The notes: generated by a model not told the origin, from the letters alone. Positions 52,254 through 62,861 are shown, counted from the stretch's first letter. The stretch: DNA of 64,000 nt from Planctomycetota bacterium (GCA_009908915.1 JAAAOJ010000037.1:1-64000); one strand, 5' to 3'. Numbers and translations are program-made.

Positions 52254-52961
52254 CTACGACTGGCCGTAGTAGGCGTTCGGCCCGTGTTTTCGCATGAAGT
52301 GCTTCTCAAGCAAATACTGCGGGATCATGCGCGGGTAGGCCTCGACGTTTACCGTCTCACTTGCCAGTTGGGCGACGATCTCCAGGTGCGCCGCCGCGGT
52401 GACCGCCGCATCGGCCGTCTCGCCCCAGGCAAACGGGCCGTGGTCGCTGACGAGGCAGGCCGTCATCTGTTGCGGGTCGATCGGCTCGTTCGGAGCGTTG
52501 AGGAAATGCTCAACGATCACCTTGCCGGTATTCGCCTCGTACTCACCTCGCACCTCCGCTTCGGTCAGCGGCCGCGCGCAGGGCACGGAGCCGAAGAAGT
52601 AATCCGCATGCGTCGTGCCGTAGGGCGGAATGTTGCGCCGCGCCTGCGCCCAGGCCGTCGCGCGCGTGCTGTGCGTGTGTACGACCCCGCCGATGGATTC
52701 GAACGCGCGGTAGAGCTCAAGGTGGGTTGGCGTGTCGCTGCTGGCGCAAAGATCGCCCGCGACCGTCTCGCCGCTCTCCAGCGAGACCACGACCATGTGC
52801 TTGGCGGCCATCTTGTCGTACGGTAAGCCGGACGGCTTGATCACCACGTGGCCGCTTTCGCGGTCCACCGCACTGACATTGCCGAACGTCTCCGTGACCA
52901 GCCCTTCGCGCACCAGCCGCAGATTCGCGGCACAGACTTCTTTTCGCAGTATCTCAAGCAT
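52254..52961 (-). CDS. Class II aldolase/AraD-family protein (ribulose-5-phosphate 4-epimerase-like)
   Basis: 235 residues. Zinc ligands are visible in GGVVHTHSTRATAWAQ (His pair) and further down in CLVSDHGPFAWG (His); VREGLVTETFGNVSAVDRESG and VIKPSGLPYDKM form the phosphate-binding start, and PYGTTHADYFFGSVPCARPL is typical of L-ribulose-5-phosphate 4-epimerase (AraD). It may interconvert pentulose phosphates or cleave L-fuculose phosphate. The gene stands alone. GATAAT lies 6 nt before the ATG and no Shine-Dalgarno sequence is present. Confidence 0.9.
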   Translation of the reverse strand: MLEILRKEVCAANLRLVREGLVTETFGNVSAVDRESGHVVIKPSGLPYDKMAAKHMVVVSLESGETVAGDLCASSDTPTHLELYRAFESIGGVVHTHSTRATAWAQARRNIPPYGTTHADYFFGSVPCARPLTEAEVRGEYEANTGKVIVEHFLNAPNEPIDPQQMTACLVSDHGPFAWGETADAAVTAAAHLEIVAQLASETVNVEAYPRMIPQYLLEKHFMRKHGPNAYYGQS

Positions 52962-52967
52962 GCCGTG

Positions 52968-52973
52968 ATTATC
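52968..52973 (-). promoter_or_regulatory. -10-like hexamer 6 nt before the aldolase gene
   Basis: GATAAT, then CACGGC, then the ATG at 52961. Candidate leaderless promoter. Confidence 0.4.
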
Positions 52974-53054
52974 GCTCGCGGCTACCCGTCCCGCAAGCGG
53001 TTGTAGGCGCCGGGACGGCCGGGCGGTATAACGGCGGGGGGAAGGAGTTCGACC

Positions 53055-53972
53055 ATGAGCGAACAGGGACATGTTGCGGACCGCCTGTTGGAGGCCGTCG
53101 ATCAGAAGGGCTCGCCCGTCTGCGTGGGACTCGACCCGCGCGTCGACCACCTGCCGGAGGAGTTCGTGATCACCGACGGCGACCCGGTCGACCAGATCGA
53201 AGCCGTCGGACGATGGGCCATCAAGGTCCTGGAGGTCGTCGCGCCACACGTGCCGGCCGTCAAGCCGCAGATCGCCTACTTCGAGTGTCTCGCCGGCGAC
53301 CAGGGCTTTTACGGCCTGGCCGCCTACGCGACGATCTGCAAGGTAGCCGGTGAGATAGGCCTGATCGTCGTCGGCGACGCCAAGCGAGGGGATATCGGCT
53401 CGACGGCGGAGGCCTACGCGGCGGCCCACCTGACCGGTCCGTGCGCCGTCGACGCCGTGACGGTCAACCCCTACTTCGGTGCCGACGGGCTCCAGCCGTT
53501 CCTCGACGTTGGGCGCGACACCGGCCGCGGAGTCTTCGCACTGGTCCGCACGTCCAATCCCTCGGCGACGGCCGTCCAGGATTTTACCGGCAAGAACGGC
53601 ATGACGCTCTACGAGCACATGGGCGGGCAGATCGCACAGATCGGGCGCGACGCGAACCTGCTCGGCCAGCGCGGCTACAGCCTGCTCGGGGCGGTCGTCG
53701 GCGCGACGTATCCCGAGGAGGCCCGACGCCTGCGCCGCATCATGCCGCAGCAGATCTTCCTCGTACCCGGCTATGGCGCCCAGGGCGCGACGGCCCAGGA
53801 CTGCGCTGCCGCCTTCAAGCCCGACGGAACGGGTGCGATCGTCAACGCCAGCCGAAGCGTCATCTATGCCCACAACCGCCCCGAGTTCGCCGATCTGGCC
53901 TGGGAGGACGCTGTCGCCCAGGCCGCCAGGGATTTTGCCCGGGATATCGCCCTGGCGGTCCAGAAGAGCTGA
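53055..53972 (+). CDS. pyrF: Orotidine 5'-phosphate decarboxylase, type 2
   Basis: 305 residues, longer than the E. coli enzyme and typical of the type 2 group found in actinobacteria and planctomycetes. VCVGLDPRVDHLP, PAVKPQIAYFE, the catalytic VVGDAKRGDIGSTAEAYA (Asp-Lys-x-x-Asp array) and VPGYGAQGAT are all present. It converts OMP to UMP, the last step of pyrimidine synthesis. AAGGAG lies 9 nt upstream of the ATG; GGTATAAC near 53027 may be its -10 box. No other pyr gene is nearby. Confidence 0.94.
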   Translation: MSEQGHVADRLLEAVDQKGSPVCVGLDPRVDHLPEEFVITDGDPVDQIEAVGRWAIKVLEVVAPHVPAVKPQIAYFECLAGDQGFYGLAAYATICKVAGEIGLIVVGDAKRGDIGSTAEAYAAAHLTGPCAVDAVTVNPYFGADGLQPFLDVGRDTGRGVFALVRTSNPSATAVQDFTGKNGMTLYEHMGGQIAQIGRDANLLGQRGYSLLGAVVGATYPEEARRLRRIMPQQIFLVPGYGAQGATAQDCAAAFKPDGTGAIVNASRSVIYAHNRPEFADLAWEDAVAQAARDFARDIALAVQKS

Positions 53973-54247
53973 CCACATAGGCGCAAGGCAATACGCATCG
54001 CAGTAGACGTGGTTCATTCTGGAAGCGTTTGATTCCTCATCGTCTTCATCTTCGCGTCTCTGTGTCTCTTTGGCTGATTGTCCTGAGCGTCTCTTCAACC
54101 TGTCGGAATGGCACCGGTGGGCGGGCCGGGGCATTTCTGGCAGAACAGCGGGGTATAAGGCAACGCAAATAAAAGGCTTGTGTTTTCGGCACGTTTTCGG
54201 CACGGCGGTTGCACCGAATCGTATACGATGTGTCGGGAGGTTAATCT
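53973..54247. other. Intergenic region upstream of clpB
   Basis: 275 bp without a gene. It holds a reverse-oriented CACAGAG-type tract (54036-54073), an 11-bp tandem repeat (54182-54203), a TATACG hexamer (54222) and the clpB ribosome-binding site GGGAGG (54235-54240). No CIRCE element was seen. Confidence 0.55.
54182..54203 (+). promoter_or_regulatory. 11-bp tandem repeat before clpB
   Basis: GTTTTCGGCAC occurs twice head to tail, i.e. with one helical-turn periodicity, about 20 bp upstream of a TATACG -10-like hexamer. This is the geometry of a direct-repeat activator or alternative sigma-factor site. Confidence 0.5.
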
Positions 54248-56917
<2,670 letters not shown>

Positions 56918-56963
56918 AAAAGGGCAGTGGCCGAAGGGATCAGGTCAGTGGAGTTACGGGTAG

Positions 56964-56985
56964 GGTGCGTAACTTGTTACGCACC
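56964..56985. repeat. Palindrome GGTGCGTAAC-TT-GTTACGCACC
   Basis: Perfect 10-bp arms with a 2-nt centre. Its reverse complement matches 58328-58349 at 20 of 22 positions. Confidence 0.85.
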
Positions 56986-57063
56986 ACCAATGGCACATGC
57001 ATCAGAGAGCGGCCTCCATCCGCTATCATCCTCTTCAGGCCCGCAGGGCCGACCTGAACGTAG

Positions 57064-57106
57064 CCGGAGGTGAAGCAGAGCCCAACGTGCGGAGCGGAAC
57101 CTCCGG
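57064..57106. repeat. Inverted repeat CCGGAGGT ... ACCTCCGG
   Basis: 8-bp perfect arms separated by 27 nt rich in AAGCAGAGCCC and CGGAGCGGA words. Confidence 0.6.
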
Positions 57107-57125
57107 TCCCAACCCCACGCAGAAT

Positions 57126-57183
57126 AGCCTCGTAGAGGCGCAGGAGGTTCGCGTCGTCTTCTATCCTGCGCCTCTGCGAGGCT
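57126..57183. repeat. Long inverted repeat with 20-bp arms
   Basis: Arms 57126-57145 and 57164-57183 pair at 19 of 20 positions (AGCCTCGTAGAGGCGCAGGA against the reverse complement with one C/T change) around an 18-nt loop. A transcript would form a very stable hairpin. Confidence 0.85.
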
Positions 57184-57226
57184 CATGAACATTGACGCGC
57201 CTGTTCCGCACGTTCCGGCTGCGCCT

Positions 57227-57655
57227 TCACATGCGGCTACTCTCCGGCGGCTCTCCGAGCCTCAATAACCCAACGCTCGCACGCCAGCTTCCTTTGAGCG
57301 CGGTGTGGCACCTGCTGCACCGCGTAAACAGGGCGTGTCCCGTTCGGGCCATGACTCTCGATACATTCTGGGTGTGCGTTATTCCTTGCGTTTCACCAAG
57401 CCGGTGAAGCCGGCCACCGCTATCGACGTCGACACCCAGCCGGCTGGGGTAGAGGGCATAGTCGGCGTGGCAGTAGGAGTGACAGAGCATCGCGTTGTTG
57501 CCCATGGCCATGTGGACGTCGAAGAACTCCTGCGGGTCGAGGTCGGTCCACTCGTGAGCGGCACTGGCGCGGACGATGGGCTCGCGGCTGTGCGGCAGTG
57601 TCTCGTGTGCCCAGTTGAGGTCGTAGAGGTAAAGCTTGATGGGCGTACGTGACAT
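57227..57655 (-). pseudogene. 5' fragment of a glycoside-hydrolase-like gene
   Basis: The first 70 or so codons from 57655 (AAGGAG 6 nt upstream) look like the start of a large family of hypothetical glycoside hydrolases: TPIKLYLYDLNWAHETLP, HEWTDLDPQEFFDVHMAMGNNAMLCHSY and YALYPSRLG (given in pieces). Such proteins are usually several hundred residues long. After about residue 72 similarity stops and the frame runs on into intergenic repeat sequence, including the hairpin at 57299, ending at 57227 after 142 codons. I infer a recombination or deletion that replaced the 3' end with repeats. Function is probably lost. Confidence 0.6.
57299..57324 (-). repeat. AGCRGGTGCT-family hairpin
   Basis: On the minus strand: CGCGGTG-CAGCAGGTGCCA-CACCGCG. 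It matches 62836-62861 at 24 of 26 positions. Confidence 0.75.
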
Positions 57656-57766
57656 CGGCATCTCCTTGAGTGTATGCACTACATGGTAGCGCAGAAAACG
57701 CCGTGACCTCAAAGACGCAGAGCGGTCAGGACGGTCGAGAAAGCAAGATCAACGCAGCCTGCCCCC

Positions 57767-58246
57767 TCATCGCTCGTTTTTCCCGCCGGTCGGGTTCCGG
57801 TCCGGCAGGGCCACGTATTGGATCCGGGCCAGGACGATGATCCATGCGAGATAGAGTACGAATGAAATGGCGGCGCCCCCCAGGACGAGCAACCCGAGGA
57901 CGCCATCGTTGGCAAAAACCTGGGCCACGCATATCAGCAGAGCGATCGTGTACGGCACGAGCCAGATCCAGGCCAGCACGTAGGCAGCGCCAACGATCGT
58001 CTCGCATGTCGGTCCGAATCCGAAGGGCAATTTGCGTTGTGTGCGCCAGACGCGTTTGGACATCGGCGAGGCCGTCACGTCGTCGAACGGGTCGGGCTGC
58101 TCGGCATCGTTGCTGCTGACCGCATCGGCCAGTGCGGCTGCCGCATTGTCGGTCTCCTCGTGGGCGAGGTTGTCATCCGGCGCAGGAGCGTCCATGTCGT
58201 CCGGCTGCTGTCTTGAATCGTCCTGTGGTCTGTCGTCGTCTGTCAC
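57767..58246 (-). CDS. Small membrane protein of unknown function
   Basis: About 159 residues from a GTG at 58246 with AAAGGG upstream; an ATG at 58291 is an alternative with no visible ribosome-binding site. The N-terminal 65 residues are acidic, rich in Asp, Gln and Pro (TDDDRPQDDSRQQPDD). Two to three membrane segments follow (GAAYVLAWIWLVPYTIALLICV; VLGLLVLGGAAISFVLYLAWIIVLA, abbreviated), then a short basic tail. No family recognised. It is flanked by repeat-rich spacers on both sides. Confidence 0.6.
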   Translation of the reverse strand: MTDDDRPQDDSRQQPDDMDAPAPDDNLAHEETDNAAAALADAVSSNDAEQPDPFDDVTASPMSKRVWRTQRKLPFGFGPTCETIVGAAYVLAWIWLVPYTIALLICVAQVFANDGVLGLLVLGGAAISFVLYLAWIIVLARIQYVALPDRNPTGGKNER

Positions 58247-58327
58247 GTGATGTCCCTTTCCATTTGTCTCTGTTTGGAACCGGCGGATCAACGATTACCC
58301 GGCATGATGCGCGGTGCCTGGCAACGT

Positions 58328-58349
58328 GGCGCGTAACAAGTTACGCACT
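58328..58349. repeat. GCGTAAC-AA-GTTACGC palindrome, copy 2
   Basis: Arms 58331-58337 and 58340-58346 pair perfectly. 20 of 22 bases match the reverse complement of 56964-56985. Confidence 0.8.
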
Positions 58350-58360
58350 CTACAGGCTGT

Positions 58361-58420
58361 CTCTATTGCGTTCGTGCCCTTTGTGCCTTTGTGGTTCTCT
58401 CCATCTTCTTTGTGTTCTTC
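58361..58420 (-). repeat. CACAGAG/CACAAAG-type purine-rich repeat
   Basis: On the minus strand it reads GAACACAAAGAAGATGGAGA, then ACCACAAAGGCACAAAGGGC. It is of the same style as tracts at 19811, 21170 and 54036. Confidence 0.5.
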
Positions 58421-58524
58421 CGCCGTCGCCCCGCCTTCGTGGGAACTTTGTCGGGCTATGGCGGACAGGCTGCTTCTCTCCGGGGCTTTTTTTGATCCTC
58501 TGTCCTTGGCCCTTTGCCCTTTTT

Positions 58525-59838
58525 CTACCCGATCGCCTCGCCGGGGCCTTTCTTTTCCCAGCGTTTGAGGTTGACCACGGTGGCGAGGGTGGAGTCCTGT
58601 TCGCGGATTTCGGTGCGGATGCGGTTCTCGGCCTCCAGGACGTCGGCGGCCCGGTTGGCCATTTCGACGGCCTTGGCTGCGGGCAGGACCATCACGCCGT
58701 CGTCGTCGGCGACAATCCAGTCGCCGGGACAGATCCGCTGGTTGCCGATGGTGATAGGCACGTTCATCTCGCCCAGGCCGTGCGGGTCGCCGGCGTGGCT
58801 GACGACGTGGGAGGCCCAGACGTCAAACTGCATGTCGCGGATGTCGGCTGAATCTCGGACGGCCCCGTGGCAGACCAGGGCGGCCAGCCCTTTGTTCCTG
58901 GCCGATTCGCTGGCCAGTTCGCCCCAGACGGCGGGCGGCTGGCCGGCGGCGTCGATGACGATGACATCGCCGGCTTGGGCGACGTCGATGGCCTCGACGG
59001 GCTTGGCCCAGTCGCCGGGCAGCGTGCGGACCGTCACGGCCGGGCCGAAGGCGGTCTGGCCGGGTCGCAGCGGGCCCAGGCCGGGCAGGCAGAGCTGGCG
59101 GTGCGCGCCGTCGGAGATGTTGCTCGTGCGGACGCGGCGGAGCACGTCCCGCAGCGTCTCGGCCGAGGCCCGCTTGAATAGTTCGGTGGCGACGGCCTGG
59201 CCGGAATCGAGGGCCCGGCGGATATCGGCGGCGGCCTGTCGGGGGTCGACGGCCTTGGTGATGGCTCCGCCGACGATGACGACGTCGGCGCCGGCGGCGG
59301 CCGCGTCGGGCGCGGTTTCGGAGTTAACGCCGCCCGCGACGGCAACCGTCAGGTCACTCGCCTGGCGGACCTGCTTGAGCAGTTCCAGCGGGTCCTGGCC
59401 CTGCATCTGCTGGTCGATGGCGCAGTGCACGTCGATCCACGCCACGCCGAGGTCGCCGGCCCGCTTGACGAGCGTCAGCGGGTCGGACACGCCCAGCAGA
59501 TCGACGGCCACCTGCAGGCCGCAGTGTCGGCCCGTCTCGACACACTCACGGATCGTCGCCTCGTCGGCGGCGCCGAGGACGGTCATGACGTTGGCGCCGG
59601 CCTTGGCGGCGGCTTCGGCTTCGATCTTGCCGGCGTCTACGGTCTTGAGGTCGGCGATGATGGTCGCGTCGCCGAAGCGCTGGCGGAGTTTGCGGACGGC
59701 GTCAAGGCCCTCGGACTTGATCAGCGGCGTGCCGGCTTCGATGTAGTCGGCCCCGCCGGCGACGGCGGCGTCGGCGACGGCCAGCGCGCGATCCAGTTCC
59801 ACGAAATCCAGTGCGACTTGCAGTTTGGTTGTGCTCAT
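58525..59838 (-). CDS. Hexulose-6-phosphate synthase fused to RraA-like domain
   Basis: 437 residues. Residues 1 to about 215 are a (beta/alpha)8 3-hexulose-6-phosphate synthase: LQVALDFVELDRAL, EAGTPLIKSEG, ADLKTVDAGKIEAE (catalytic Asp-x-Lys) and VAVAGGVNSETAP. Residues about 220-437 are an RraA/DlpA-like domain: ISDGAHRQ, FGPAVTVRTLPGDW, GDVIVIDAAG, GAVRDSADIRDM, GDWIVADDDGVMVLP. Synthase domains condense formaldehyde with ribulose 5-phosphate or work in reverse to supply pentose. The same fusion is annotated in archaea. The RraA part may be an aldolase-like enzyme. No hexulose isomerase is adjacent. TAGCAT is 6 nt before the ATG; no Shine-Dalgarno sequence. Confidence 0.9.
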   Translation of the reverse strand: MSTTKLQVALDFVELDRALAVADAAVAGGADYIEAGTPLIKSEGLDAVRKLRQRFGDATIIADLKTVDAGKIEAEAAAKAGANVMTVLGAADEATIRECVETGRHCGLQVAVDLLGVSDPLTLVKRAGDLGVAWIDVHCAIDQQMQGQDPLELLKQVRQASDLTVAVAGGVNSETAPDAAAAGADVVIVGGAITKAVDPRQAAADIRRALDSGQAVATELFKRASAETLRDVLRRVRTSNISDGAHRQLCLPGLGPLRPGQTAFGPAVTVRTLPGDWAKPVEAIDVAQAGDVIVIDAAGQPPAVWGELASESARNKGLAALVCHGAVRDSADIRDMQFDVWASHVVSHAGDPHGLGEMNVPITIGNQRICPGDWIVADDDGVMVLPAAKAVEMANRAADVLEAENRIRTEIREQDSTLATVVNLKRWEKKGPGEAIG

Positions 59839-59844
59839 ACGTTC

Positions 59845-59850
59845 ATGCTA
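59845..59850 (-). promoter_or_regulatory. -10-like hexamer 6 nt before the HPS-RraA gene
   Basis: TAGCAT, then GAACGT, then the ATG at 59838. Candidate leaderless promoter. Confidence 0.45.
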
Positions 59851-59980
59851 CCGCCGGCCGTCGGGCGCGGCAAGGCGCACGGCCGGCATGCGGGCATCGT
59901 GCAGCATGCCGAATGATCGATCGGCCGAAGCGATAGCATTCTTGGAGACGCATTGTGGGGGATGGGAGCAGACATACCGC

Positions 59981-61189
59981 ATGCCACCGTGGTTGCAGCT
60001 ATACGGCGAGGCCGCCAAGACGGCGGTCGGGTTCTTCTGGAAAGCGGGCTGGGCGTTCGTCCTCGGCTATGCCATCAGTGCCATGATCCAGACGTTCGTG
60101 CCCAAGGCCCGGCTGACGAAACACATGGGCAAGCTCGGCCTCAAGACCCTCAGCCTCAGCACGATCTTCGGGACGATCAGCAGTTCCTGCTCGTTTGCGG
60201 CCCTGGCCACCGCCCGGGCGCTGCTGCTGAAGGGCGCGCACTTCGTCGCCGCCGTCGCCTTCATGTTCGCCAGCACGAACCTGGTCATCGAGCTGGGCAT
60301 CCTGATCCTGATCTTCCTGGGCTGGCAGTACCTCGTTGCCGAGATCATCGGCGGGATCGTTCTGATCGCCATCAGCTCGGCGTTGATCCGCCTGACGTAC
60401 CCCGAGACGTGGATCGATCAGGCCCGCCGGCGCGTCGAGCAGCAGGCGCCGGACGAACCGGACGACTTCGACCCCTGGGGGCGGATCAAGAGCAAGGACG
60501 GCTGGTGCATGGTGGCCTGCACGTTCGTCGACGAGTGGAAGATGGTCTGGAAGGACATCGTGATCGGCTTTACCATTGCGGGCTTCATGGCCGTGCTCGT
60601 GCCGGCGGGCTTCTGGCAGGCGCTGTTCCTGGCCGACCACGTCGACGCCGGCGGGGCGACCACCGTGCTGGTGACGATCGAGAACGCCATGGTCGCGCCG
60701 TTCGTGGCGGCGGCGACGTTCATCGGCTCGATGGGAAACATACCGCTGGCGACGGTGCTCAACGCCGGCGGGGTGGCCTTCGCGGGCATCATGGGCTTCA
60801 TCTATTCTGATCTGATGGTCCCGCCGCTGCTGCACATCAACGCCAAGTACTACGGCTGGCGCGTTGCGCTGTATATCGCGGGGATCATGTACGTCAGCAT
60901 CGTGGCCACGGCCCTGATCCTCAATGGCACCTTCGCATTGACGGGCATGACGCCGGAGTCCTCGCGAAAGGTCGAAGAGGTCGCCCAGTTCAAGCTGGAC
61001 TACACGTTCTGGATGAACTGCCTCTTCGTGGGCATGGGGGGATTCCTGACGGTAGTTTCGTTTGTTCGCAATCGCAAACATGCGATGGGTGGCGATGAGA
61101 AACTCGGCCTGCGCGGGTGGATCGCCGCCGGCTTTGCCCTCGTCGTGGCCGTGGGCGTCGTGCTGCACCTCGTCCGCGTCCTGGGTTGA
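59981..61189 (+). CDS. Permease of the DUF318/UPF0718 (ArsP-like) family
   Basis: 402 residues from the ATG at 59981, where similarity to the family begins (PPWLQLYGEAAKTAVGFF); an ATG at 59906 would add 25 residues without clear hydrophobic character. About eight to ten membrane segments. The hallmark is a serine- and cysteine-bearing half-helix, TISSSCSFAALATARALLLKG, and a second re-entrant-like segment VAPFVAAATFIGSMGNIPLA. Relatives export trivalent organoarsenicals or other thiol-reactive compounds. No ArsR-like regulator is nearby, so the substrate is uncertain. A cytoplasmic loop at residues about 135-170 is highly charged. Confidence 0.85.
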   Translation: MPPWLQLYGEAAKTAVGFFWKAGWAFVLGYAISAMIQTFVPKARLTKHMGKLGLKTLSLSTIFGTISSSCSFAALATARALLLKGAHFVAAVAFMFASTNLVIELGILILIFLGWQYLVAEIIGGIVLIAISSALIRLTYPETWIDQARRRVEQQAPDEPDDFDPWGRIKSKDGWCMVACTFVDEWKMVWKDIVIGFTIAGFMAVLVPAGFWQALFLADHVDAGGATTVLVTIENAMVAPFVAAATFIGSMGNIPLATVLNAGGVAFAGIMGFIYSDLMVPPLLHINAKYYGWRVALYIAGIMYVSIVATALILNGTFALTGMTPESSRKVEEVAQFKLDYTFWMNCLFVGMGGFLTVVSFVRNRKHAMGGDEKLGLRGWIAAGFALVVAVGVVLHLVRVLG

Positions 61190-61211
61190 GGTGGCGCGGT
61201 CCGGCCGTCGT

Positions 61212-62747
61212 TCAGCCGGACGGGTGGCCGGACATTTCGCGAAGGTCGCCGACGTAGCGGCGGTCGTTGGCGCAAACGGGCACCTTGTTCTGGCCGCCCA
61301 GTTTGCCGCGGTTCTTCATCCACTGGTAGAACGTGTCGGGCGGGACGGGCGTGACCTCCGCGGGCGTCATGCCGGCGTCGCCACGGCGTTTGACGGAGTA
61401 ATCGACGCAGACCTCCTGCAGCCGGGCGTCGAGCGCGGCGGCGAAGGCGTCGAGGTCCTCCGGCTCGCGCTCGAACTCGACGACGTACTCGTGAGCGCCG
61501 ACCTTTCGACCGTGACCGGCGTAGATCGGTGCGGCGGTGAATTCGCGGACGGCGGCCCCGGTGACCTCGGCGGCGTGGGCGACGCCACGGCTGCAGTCCT
61601 GGGCGATGATGTTCTCGCCGAAGGCGTTGATGAACTGTTTGTTGCGGCCGGCGAAGCGGATGCGCGGCGGGCGCGTGCTGACGAACTCGACCACGTCGCC
61701 GATGTCGTAGGCCCACAGGCCGGCGTTCGTGCTGAGCACGAGGCTGTACGGCACGCCGATGTCCACCTCGCCGATGCCCAGTCGCGGCGCGTCGGGCTGG
61801 CCCCACTGGCTGAGCGGCACGAACTCGTAGAACAGACCGTTGTCCGTGAGCATTTCCATCGGTCCGCCGGCCTCGGGTTGTACGGCGACGAAACCTTCGC
61901 TGGCCGGGTAGACCTCCAGGAACTCCAGTTCGTGGTCGTCGGCGACGTACTGCTCGAACGTCGCGCGGTACGGCTCGAAGTTCACGCCGCCGTGGACGAA
62001 CAGCCGCAGGCGCGGCCAGATGCGGCTGATGGCGCCGGTGGTGTCAATGCCGCGGCGTTCCACCAGGCGATCGAACAGCACTTTGCACCAGCTCGGCATG
62101 CCGGTCAGCAGCGTAATGTCCATCGGGCCGCAGCGTTCGGCCACGCGGTCGATCTTGGTTTCCCAATTGTCGATGAGGGCGATCTGCGGGCCGGGCTCAT
62201 ATCGTGTGGTCAGCGGCCAGTGGATCTGCTGCGTGGCGATGCCGCTGAGGTCGCCGATCCAGCCGCCCGAGCCGGTCGGCGTCATCGACGTCGAGCCGCC
62301 GAGAAACAACAGCTTGCCGTCCATCAGTCGCGCGGCGTTGCCGCGCCCGCGCCGCTCGTAGAAGGCGAAAATCGCCAGGGCGGCCCGGCGGTTGGACCGC
62401 TGCATGTCGCGCGTGACGGGAATACGCTTGTCACCCGCCGTCGTGCCGGACGTCTGGGCGAAGTACCGCACCGTGCCCGGCCAGCTGACATTGCGCCGGC
62501 CGTCGAGCATCTGCTCGACCCACGGCAGCATGGCGACGTAGTCGCGGATGGGGACCGCCTTACGGAAGTCGTCGTGCGAGCGGATGGCCTTGAACGCGTG
62601 CTTGCGGCCGAAGGCGGTCCGCCTGGCGGTACGCAGCAGTTGGCGGAGTTGCTGCTGCTGTGCGGCGACCGGATCGCCCGCCGCGGCGCGAAGCTGACGG
62701 TCGAGATGCTTGAGGTAGACATTCAGAAGCCTGCCGAGCAGATTCAT
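61212..62747 (-). CDS. GH3-family acyl-adenylating enzyme
   Basis: 511 residues. Members of the GH3 family (named after plant auxin-responsive genes) adenylate a carboxylic acid and conjugate it to an amino acid or other amine. Seen here: an N-terminal helical lead (AFGRKHAFKAIRSHDDFRKAVPIRDY, abbreviated), the ATP-binding YFAQTSGTTAGDKRIPVT (residues about 93-110), the acyl-site EVYPASEGFVA and the hinge YDIGDVVEFVSTRPPRIRFAGR. Bacterial members often serve siderophore or natural-product pathways; nothing nearby suggests which. The start ATG at 62747 has GAGAG upstream. It ends 22 bp from the convergent permease gene. Confidence 0.9.
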   Translation of the reverse strand: MNLLGRLLNVYLKHLDRQLRAAAGDPVAAQQQQLRQLLRTARRTAFGRKHAFKAIRSHDDFRKAVPIRDYVAMLPWVEQMLDGRRNVSWPGTVRYFAQTSGTTAGDKRIPVTRDMQRSNRRAALAIFAFYERRGRGNAARLMDGKLLFLGGSTSMTPTGSGGWIGDLSGIATQQIHWPLTTRYEPGPQIALIDNWETKIDRVAERCGPMDITLLTGMPSWCKVLFDRLVERRGIDTTGAISRIWPRLRLFVHGGVNFEPYRATFEQYVADDHELEFLEVYPASEGFVAVQPEAGGPMEMLTDNGLFYEFVPLSQWGQPDAPRLGIGEVDIGVPYSLVLSTNAGLWAYDIGDVVEFVSTRPPRIRFAGRNKQFINAFGENIIAQDCSRGVAHAAEVTGAAVREFTAAPIYAGHGRKVGAHEYVVEFEREPEDLDAFAAALDARLQEVCVDYSVKRRGDAGMTPAEVTPVPPDTFYQWMKNRGKLGGQNKVPVCANDRRYVGDLREMSGHPSG

Positions 62748-62781
62748 GCGTTGCTCTCATGCGCTGCGCACTGAGTTTGTG

Positions 62782-62807
62782 CATGGCGGAGCACCCGCTC
62801 CGCCATG
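62782..62807. repeat. Hairpin CATGGCGGAGC-ACCC-GCTCCGCCATG
   Basis: Perfect 11-bp stem. Its reverse complement core AGCGGGTGCT matches the AGCAGGTGCT core of 24457 with one change. Confidence 0.8.
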
Positions 62808-62835
62808 TCAACTTGTTTAGTATTCGCAAGTTACA

Positions 62836-62861
62836 CGCGGTGCCGCAGGTGCTACACCGCG
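62836..62861 (+). repeat. AGCRGGTGCT-family hairpin (variant)
   Basis: CGCGGTG-CCGCAGGTGCTA-CACCGCG; 24 of 26 bases match the reverse complement of 57299-57324. It lies 28 bp from the preceding hairpin. Confidence 0.75.

Larger units (their letters stand above)
56918..57226. other. Palindrome-rich intergenic island
   Basis: These 309 bp have no intact gene. They contain three inverted repeats (56964-56985, 57064-57106, 57126-57183), and a fourth lies just beyond at 57299. Together they occupy much of the space and continue into the dead 3' part of the neighbouring truncated gene. Confidence 0.7.
58247..58524. other. Repeat-bearing intergenic region
   Basis: 278 bp with no gene. It holds the second copy of the GCGTAAC palindrome and a reverse CACAGAG-type tract. 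The rest is unremarkable. Confidence 0.5.

Noticed and set aside
52013-52260. Possible coding remnant between aspS and the aldolase gene
   Set aside because: Short peptides on both strands can be read, one vaguely like a sulfatase-modifying-enzyme tail, but the resemblance is too weak to name.
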